A DNA stretch of 64,000 nucleotides from Flavobacteriaceae bacterium (GTDB taxonomy: Bacteria > Bacteroidota > Bacteroidia > Flavobacteriales > Flavobacteriaceae). A program made the position numbers and the translations under genes. The stretch lies in NCBI GenBank assembly GCA_016649715.1, contig JAENXC010000003.1, positions 154,025 to 218,024 of the forward strand. Direction: 5' to 3'. The notes under the pieces were generated by a model. It did no database searches. It saw nothing but the letters and a program-made list of their open reading frames with translations, and was not told the DNA's origin. Shown piece after piece: positions 59,031-64,000 of this stretch; position 1 is the stretch's first letter, and each line of letters opens with the position of its first letter.

Positions 59031-59692
59031 TGAATTCTTTTTCTGTAGAAAAAATAATTAGCAATACAATCATTTTCGTTAAGAATGAATTGAAAGATGC
59101 CGAAGGTGGCCACGATTGGTTTCACATTGAACGGGTCTATAAAAATGCGCTGCTGATTTCTGAAAGTGAAAAAGTTGATAAAACCATTGTCGCCCTTGGT
59201 GCTTTGCTTCACGATATAGCCGATTCAAAATTCCACAATGGTGATGAAACCGTCGGTCCAAAAAAAGCACGGCAATTTTTAAATACCCAGAATCTTTCCG
59301 AAGCAATAATAGAACACATTGTAAAAATTATTGAAAACATCTCCTTTAAAGGCGGGCACAAAAACCAAGAATTTCACTCAAAAGAGTTGGACGTTGTGCA
59401 GGATGCCGACAGGCTTGATGCGCTGGGAGCAATAGGAATTGCCCGTACTTTCAATTACGGCGGCTTTAAAAACCGAAAACTTTACGACCCTGATATAAAG
59501 CCGAATCTAAATATGACTCCTTCGGAATACAAAGCTTCGGGCACACCGACAATTAATCATTTCTACGAAAAACTTTTGCTTTTAAAAGACCGAATGAACA
59601 CCGAAACCGGACGAAAAATTGCTGAAAAAAGACACCAATTTATGGAAGTCTTTTTGAAACAGTTTTATGCGGAATGGGAAGGAAAGAAATAA
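59030..59692 (+). CDS. HD domain-containing phosphohydrolase
   Basis: A 220-residue cytoplasmic protein with HD residues in HDWFHIERVYKNAL, LGALLHDIADSKFH and VVQDADRLDALGAIGIARTF. This is the YedJ-like HD family; nucleotide hydrolysis is suggested but unproven. It starts within the stop codon of the acyltransferase gene (TAATG), so they are coupled. Its stop is 31 bases from the convergent ClC gene. Confidence 0.85.
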   Translation: MNSFSVEKIISNTIIFVKNELKDAEGGHDWFHIERVYKNALLISESEKVDKTIVALGALLHDIADSKFHNGDETVGPKKARQFLNTQNLSEAIIEHIVKIIENISFKGGHKNQEFHSKELDVVQDADRLDALGAIGIARTFNYGGFKNRKLYDPDIKPNLNMTPSEYKASGTPTINHFYEKLLLLKDRMNTETGRKIAEKRHQFMEVFLKQFYAEWEGKK

Positions 59693-59723
59693 ATAATTTC
59701 AGCTACGGGTTTTTGCGGTAAAA

Positions 59724-61571
59724 TTATTCCGAATAGTCCTTCAACAGCAATCTATAATTATTCAGAATCCGGGAGCGGCTCACAAAACCATGGAACCTTC
59801 GTTCTTTGTCCAACATAGGCAGTTGCCAAACATCGGCTTCATCGAACATTTTCATTACCTGCATAACTGTATCGGTATCCGAAATGATAAACGATGGGTT
59901 TATTGCGAGCTTGCTCACATGGGTGTCCTTTGTGGATTCTTTGCCCAGCAGGAATGGCCTTACTCGTTCCCGGTTTAAAATGCCCCAGAATTTGTTGTCT
60001 GCTTCCACCACAGCCATTGTATTTTGGTCACTATTCCTGAATTTGTTCAAAACCTCGTCCATATTGTCCGAAATATTGATGACCAAAGAAGCCGGGTTTA
60101 AACAGTCGCGAAGTGAAATGTGCGATAAAATGTTTTGATCCTGCTGGGTAGTGAATATTTCGCCTTTGTCGGCAAGTTTTTTGTACGCCGGATTTATAGG
60201 CGAGAAAAAGCGGTTTATCACATAAGCCATCACTGATACGATCATCAATGGAATAAACAAATCGTAGCCGCTGCTTGTTTCGGCAATAAGGAAAATCCCA
60301 GTCAACGGTGCATATAAAGCTCCAGACATTACGCCCGCCATACCTACGAGCATCAAATTGGTGATGGGCACATTGGGCATGCCCATCATTTCCAAAGCAA
60401 GACCAAAAGCATAACCGAGCAGACCACCTGCAACCAATGAAGGCGCAAAGTTCCCTCCGTTACCTCCCGAACTGAGAGTAATGCTGGTGGCAAAGGCTTT
60501 CATAAGCACGGTTAAACCCAGAAATGCCAAGACAACCAGTTGTGAACTCTCAAAATAACGGAACAGGCTTTCGTGAATCAAATGTTCAACATTTCCTTGG
60601 TGCAGGATGCGGATATTCAAATAGCCTTCTCCAAAAAGTGGCGGAAATGCTACGCACAACAATGAAAGAAGGGTACCGCCAATAATTGCCCGCAACAGAA
60701 TTTTTCGTTTAAACCGTTCAAAAAAATGATGCACTTTCTGCCCAACCACTATAAAATAGCGAGCGTAAAGCCCCGTGAGCAAACCAAGACCCATATAGTA
60801 GGGAATATTTCCGTAATTGAAGATTTCGCGCGCCGGTAAATTGAACAAAACATCATCGTTCAAGATAATGGTCGATAGCAAGCTGCCACAAATGGCGGCA
60901 ATGACCAACGGTATAAAATCTGTGAACACAAGGCCCACCAGCAAAATCTCAAACGCAAACATAACTCCAGCAATGGGTGCATCGAAGGCTGCAGCAATAC
61001 CAGCCGCGGCACCGGACGCGAGCAACAAAGTGCGCTCCTTGAAGCCGAGACGATACCGTTGCGCATAGTTGGAACCAAAAGCAGAGCCTGTTACCGCAAT
61101 GGGTGTTTCCAACCCCACGGAACCACCAAAGCCCACAGTTACTGCACTCTGCACAATTTGAGAGTACATCTTGTTCGCTTTCACCTTACTGCCATTCTGG
61201 GATATATCCTTCAAAACAAAGGATAACTCCTTGTCTTCATCGCCTTTGAAAAAATACTTAACAATCAATGCCGTAAGCACGATACCGACCAATGGGGCAA
61301 TTGCAAAAACAAAAATCCTTTCCTCAAATGGAACGTCATTATTGATAAAGAATTGAATTTTATGGACGAGAATCTTTAGAATCACTCCCGCCAATCCGGC
61401 ACTTAGTCCCACGAGTATTCCAGAGAAGATAAGAAATTGCGAACGCGACAACCGCTCCCGAACCCAGAACAACAATATCTCTACAACATTGAATTTCCTA
61501 AAAGGATAATTGACGAATGCCTTTTTAAACTGCAAAAAGCTAACGATCAGTTTTTTTACTTTGTAAACCAT
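59724..61571 (-). CDS. ClC-type chloride channel or transporter with CBS domains
   Basis: A 615-residue membrane protein. The ClC core shows GFGGSVGLETPIAVTGS (the GxExP region, with Glu kept as in antiporters), GGNGGNFAPSLVAGGLLGYAFG and ALYAPLTGIFLIAE. The cytosolic C-terminus has two CBS motifs (LRDCLNPASLVINISDNMDEV and KLAINPSFIISDTDTVMQVM as landmarks). It would move Cl- in exchange for H+. The start at 61571 gives a short basic lead before the first helix. Confidence 0.9.
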   Translation of the reverse strand: MVYKVKKLIVSFLQFKKAFVNYPFRKFNVVEILLFWVRERLSRSQFLIFSGILVGLSAGLAGVILKILVHKIQFFINNDVPFEERIFVFAIAPLVGIVLTALIVKYFFKGDEDKELSFVLKDISQNGSKVKANKMYSQIVQSAVTVGFGGSVGLETPIAVTGSAFGSNYAQRYRLGFKERTLLLASGAAAGIAAAFDAPIAGVMFAFEILLVGLVFTDFIPLVIAAICGSLLSTIILNDDVLFNLPAREIFNYGNIPYYMGLGLLTGLYARYFIVVGQKVHHFFERFKRKILLRAIIGGTLLSLLCVAFPPLFGEGYLNIRILHQGNVEHLIHESLFRYFESSQLVVLAFLGLTVLMKAFATSITLSSGGNGGNFAPSLVAGGLLGYAFGLALEMMGMPNVPITNLMLVGMAGVMSGALYAPLTGIFLIAETSSGYDLFIPLMIVSVMAYVINRFFSPINPAYKKLADKGEIFTTQQDQNILSHISLRDCLNPASLVINISDNMDEVLNKFRNSDQNTMAVVEADNKFWGILNRERVRPFLLGKESTKDTHVSKLAINPSFIISDTDTVMQVMKMFDEADVWQLPMLDKERRFHGFVSRSRILNNYRLLLKDYSE

Positions 61572-61753
61572 TTGGTTTTAATCTGCTGAATTAAAGTTAT
61601 AAACGATACTTCAGGGTAAACAAGAGTTTAACGGGAACATTTATAAGTGGTTTCAAAGTTAAAGAACATTGAACAATTTTTAATTAAGAAATAGAAGAGA
61701 TGCTTATTTGAACGACTTTCTTAAAATTTAAGAAGGCAAAAACCTTTGCGAAT

Positions 61754-61876
61754 TCAAAACAATTTTAGCTGCGGAATTTTGAGTTGCAGAAAATGCGAAG
61801 CATCCAAAGGATCAATTTTCTTATCTTTCAAACCTGCCTGCCCTTTTGGTAGGTATTTCTTTTTGGCGATTGCCAT
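61754..61876 (-). CDS. Doubtful 40-residue ORF containing a family A repeat peptide
   Basis: In the 478-base gap between the ClC gene and the toxin gene, the minus strand opens MAIAKKKYLPKGQAGLKDKK and continues IDPLDASHFLQLKIPQLKLF. The PKGQAG part is encoded by a family A repeat (61831-61854). Codons upstream of the ATG stay open for about 20 residues, so it may be the last piece of a decayed larger gene. No family is recognised. The rest of the gap shows nothing clear. Confidence 0.25.
   Translation of the reverse strand: MAIAKKKYLPKGQAGLKDKKIDPLDASHFLQLKIPQLKLF
61831..61854. repeat. Palindromic repeat family A (AACCTGCCTGCCC / GGTAGGT)
   Basis: AACCTGCCTGCCCTTTT and GGTAGGT; read on the minus strand as PKGQAG, a peptide recurrent in Bacteroidota gene predictions. 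Confidence 0.6.
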
Positions 61877-62049
61877 TGTTTTTTTGACCAAAATGTTGCC
61901 CCACAAACCTAAAGCACTCTTTTTAACAGTTCCAAATATTGTTCAATTTCAAGACTGAAAAAAAACAAAGCCGCTTGGAGCAGCTTATATACGTTCGGTT
62001 TTTAAAAATTATGGGGTTGTGCAACGTTTACCGTTATTGAGTGCACTTT

Positions 62050-62349
62050 TTATTCCGCTATCCTTTTCTTTAAATCCATTCTTTCGTGCAGGATTCTCGT
62101 TATCTCAACGTAATTATCGTCCAAAGTTCTGTAGAATATTATGTGTCTATTTGTTTTCATTCCGAGAAGTTGCTTCCATATTCCTTCGTAGTGTTTTCCT
62201 AAATTCGGGTTTTCTGCAATTTCCTGACAGTTAGCAATTAGCGAATCGTAATATTTGTCAGCTTGTCCTTCAGACCAAACCTCAAATGTATAATCCCAAA
62301 TCCTTGACAAATCCTCAACAGCTTTGTTTGTTAATTTATAATTAGGCAT
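62050..62349 (-). CDS. ParE/RelE family toxin
   Basis: A 99-residue toxin of a type II module: MPNYKLTNKAVEDLSRIWDYTFEVWSEGQADKYYDSL, then NLGKHYEGIWKQLLGMKTNRHIIFYRTLDDNYVEITRILHERMD (landmarks). The C-terminal RILHERMD is the usual ParE ending. ParE proteins poison gyrase, RelE ones cut mRNA; this pattern is nearer to ParE. It overlaps the antitoxin gene by eight bases. Confidence 0.9.
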   Translation of the reverse strand: MPNYKLTNKAVEDLSRIWDYTFEVWSEGQADKYYDSLIANCQEIAENPNLGKHYEGIWKQLLGMKTNRHIIFYRTLDDNYVEITRILHERMDLKKRIAE

Positions 62350-62593
62350 TCGAGTGCTTTTTCGCTTTTAACGATTCAAGGTGTTTTTTGGGGTCGAAGT
62401 CGTGAGCGATTCCGCTATCAATTCCTTCTTGAATTGCTTTCTTCAAAGCAATCACTTTATTTTCTTCTTCTTCCAAAAGTCTTAATCCTGCACGTATAAC
62501 TTCGCTAACATTTTTAAATCTTCCTTCGCTTATGCTACTTTGAACAAATTGGTCAAAATAATTTCCAAGTGATATTGATGTGTTTTTATTCAT
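62342..62593 (-). CDS. ParD family antitoxin
   Basis: An 83-residue ribbon-helix-helix protein: ISLGNYFDQFVQSSISEGRFKNVSEVIRAGLRLLEEEE, with a C-terminal acidic-basic tail that would wrap the toxin (IDSGIAHDFDPKKHLESLKAKK). It also represses its own promoter in known modules. The antitoxin-first order and eight-base overlap are standard. No promoter box was found upstream. Confidence 0.92.
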   Translation of the reverse strand: MNKNTSISLGNYFDQFVQSSISEGRFKNVSEVIRAGLRLLEEEENKVIALKKAIQEGIDSGIAHDFDPKKHLESLKAKKHSNA

Positions 62594-62794
62594 TTTATTA
62601 CAGTTTACATCAAATATACCAAAAATTGGTATGTTATCAAAGTTTTCTCAAATTCTGACTAAGGTTTTTCAACTACATAAAATTCAATCAGTTACAAATT
62701 GATTATTTTCTATTCTTTTGGCTTGAAATCTGGCTAAACGTTCGCTCAAGAAGTCAATGCTTTTGGAATATCTAGGATGTTTTGCAACATTGTT

Positions 62795-62925
62795 ATAAAC
62801 GACTTGTCCCCGAAGTTATGGCGCTAACCGACAAACACCGGTTCTCGCCACGGTGGGCGGGCAGTCAACACTGCATTCATATTGGGTCGTACCGACCACA
62901 CGAATGCTTAGTTATTGCCAGTAGT
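62795..62925. repeat. Structured intergenic DNA with inverted repeats (possible recombination site)
   Basis: Within the 336-base gap between the antitoxin gene and the HEPN-motif gene, GCATTCATATTGGGTCG (62873-62889) pairs imperfectly with CGACCACACGAATGC. The outer ends GGCGCTAAC and GTTATTGCC are also nearly complementary. The nested layout recalls an integron attC site, but the core motifs do not match the consensus well. The remaining 62594-62794 shows nothing clear. Confidence 0.35.
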
Positions 62926-62929
62926 TTTT

Positions 62930-63589
62930 TCAATTGGTATATGATTTTTCAATCATAAATATTAATCTCGATTTATAAGTTTTCCAAATTTCATCATTGT
63001 CAAAATCGGCTTTTAATAAACTATTACGAAATCGTTCAATTACAATCACTAAATTTTTTAGGAATTCCGAAGCGTTTATGGTTTTATTCTTTTTATCGAA
63101 CAAATCTCCTTCCCTAATAATTTTCCAATTGTTTTTAGTTTCGCCATTATGAAGAATTCCACACCGCACATTTGAATAAAAATCTTTTGGTATGCCACGG
63201 TTATTTAAGTATTTAGTCAATTGTTTCTCATATTTGTTCAATTCAAGACCACCTTCTGAAAAACAAATAAATTCTTTGTTTGTTAGAAAAAAATATCCAA
63301 AGCTTCTTTCGCTTTTTTGTCTGTTATTTTTGAACTCGTTATTCGTATAAGATATAAATGTCTCTATTAACAAACAACAACTAGCCATAATTGCAAATCC
63401 ATTTTTATAGGAAGTTATATAGTTTTTATGCTTATAATCAAATGGTTTTAAATATCTAGTATAAAATCTATCGAAAAAAAAATCGGCAAGCTCTTTTTGG
63501 TTCCCGTCTGCCAGCCATTTTTCTAAAGTCTTGATATAAATCTTTTGACCATTTAAATCTTTCGCTAAAATTAAATCTGTATTTTTCAT
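62930..63589 (-). CDS. Hypothetical protein with HEPN-type RCGILH motif
   Basis: A 219-residue protein, mostly helical. Residues 142-147 read RCGILH, an Rx4H pair within FYSNVRCGILHNGETK; this is the layout of the HEPN RNase motif (Rx4-6H), and similar VRCG(I/L)LH..TK strings occur in uncharacterised accessory genes. The call as an RNase is inference. Codon usage is AT-rich beside the core genes. It starts with ATG right after the TAA of the upstream gene, so the pair is coupled; that partner is cut by an IS end. Confidence 0.5.
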   Translation of the reverse strand: MKNTDLILAKDLNGQKIYIKTLEKWLADGNQKELADFFFDRFYTRYLKPFDYKHKNYITSYKNGFAIMASCCLLIETFISYTNNEFKNNRQKSERSFGYFFLTNKEFICFSEGGLELNKYEKQLTKYLNNRGIPKDFYSNVRCGILHNGETKNNWKIIREGDLFDKKNKTINASEFLKNLVIVIERFRNSLLKADFDNDEIWKTYKSRLIFMIEKSYTN

Positions 63590-63878
63590 TTAATTTAAGA
63601 TGTCATTAAAATACTTTTGCTTTTTATACAAGGCTACATAAATGAAGTCTGGGTCAGATATTTCATTAGCAATACGATATATTAAGAAATTATTGCCTAA
63701 ATCTTTAACCAAGTATTTAAAATCGTTGGGGTAACGTTCATCTTTTACAACTATAAATTCATTTGTGTCTAAAATACTTTTCACGAAATATTTTAAGACG
63801 TAATTTTTCGGCTTTTCTGTATAATCCTCATTAAATAATATTTTATTTATCGAAAATCTTTGGATAACTCGGATCAAA
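63590..63878 (-). pseudogene. 3' part of an unknown gene, truncated by an IS21-like element
   Basis: About 95 codons remain (VIQRFSINKILFNEDYTEKP ... YVALYKKQKYFNDILN). The open frame runs on into the IS terminal repeats and finds a GTG at 63934, but the first ~19 residues there are IS sequence. The native start is lost. No family is recognised. It directly precedes the HEPN-motif gene, with TAA and ATG adjoining, so the two were probably one functional unit. A fusion product from the IS could still be made. Confidence 0.6.
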
Positions 63879-64000
63879 TGGTGCCAGTGATTTCGGTCGG
63901 TTAGTGCCAGGCATTTCGGTTCAATTTGTGCCACTTTCAGCTGTTTAGCCGGACCTATAACGGTTCGTTTTGTGCCAGTTGTCTCGGTTCGTTTTGTGCC
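63879..64000. mobile_element. Terminal repeats of an IS21-like insertion sequence, cut by the window edge
   Basis: GTGCC(A) units followed by TTTCGGT(T)-like strings recur at 63881, 63904, 63928, 63972 and 63996, a period of about 22-24 bases with one position degenerate. Tandem terminal repeats of this kind are the transposase-binding sites at IS21-family ends. The element would begin with TG at 63879. No istA or istB gene is in the window. Confidence 0.6.

Noticed and set aside
61746..61958. 70-codon + strand open frame with several Cys
   Set aside because: It includes a family A repeat and has no start context or family likeness; the opposite-strand ORF is no stronger.
63880..64000. Regularly spaced repeats read as a possible CRISPR array
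   Set aside because: The units are only about 6-14 conserved bases with 22-24 base period and no constant 25-35 base repeat; IS21-type terminal repeats explain them better, and no cas gene is present.

Overview
The window looks like a chromosomal segment of a low-GC member of the Flavobacteriaceae (Bacteroidota). Support comes from a GldH gliding lipoprotein, two secreted peptidases with type IX secretion C-terminal tails, the bacteroidete short-chain threonine dehydrogenase, many -7 boxes of the TAnnTTTG type with almost no Shine-Dalgarno sequences, and dispersed short repeats typical of this phylum. The genus cannot be fixed from sequence reading alone.

Layout. 1-8.9 kb: the 5' end of an acyl-CoA thioesterase, an HU-CCDC81/SPOR envelope protein, dprA, trpS, an acyltransferase, an ECF sigma factor with an anti-sigma/outer-membrane-barrel protein, recA and trhO. 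9-15.2 kb: a ricT-gldH-PBP1A operon, then the two 3-oxoacid CoA-transferase subunits split by a four-helix-bundle (23S rRNA intervening-sequence type) gene. 15.5-24.4 kb: a fused oligopeptide ABC ATPase, a 1014-residue M4 metalloprotease, a lipoprotein with a duplicated HGQPGHRC motif, an exonuclease, a serine hydrolase, ogt and two small unknowns. 24.4-34.1 kb: one long minus-strand haem operon, hemA-hemC-trkH-trkA-hemD-hemE-DUF6973-EI24-hemF-hemB, with a complete K+ uptake pair embedded in it. An AraC-type regulator is divergent from hemA, and a perfect 23-bp palindrome lies between them.

34-49.6 kb: TMEM175-like channel, CBS protein, membrane M28 peptidase, SDR, M13 peptidase, tdh, tRNA-Arg and tRNA-Asn, a second sigma/anti-sigma pair, rseP and an M1 peptidase. 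49.7-57.2 kb is a metal block: a Sco protein, feoA-feoB, two tandem Cys-rich FeoB-associated miniproteins, and mntR with an Nramp-UspA fusion. 57.5-61.6 kb: bacilliredoxin, acyltransferase, HD hydrolase and a ClC channel. 61.6-64 kb is accessory: a ParDE module, inverted-repeat DNA, and a HEPN-motif protein whose upstream partner gene is cut by the end of an IS21-like element at the window edge.

The most unusual property of the segment is its load of short palindromic repeats. They lie between genes and also in frame inside genes (HemC, HemD, RicT, the AraC regulator, the anti-sigma barrel), supply the stop codons of two genes, and break up a pseudo-tRNA that surrounds the intact tRNA-Arg. 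The best candidates for something new are this repeat colonisation of the haem operon, the K+/haem operon with its palindromic operator, the IS-interrupted HEPN pair, and the duplicated HGQPGHRC lipoprotein.
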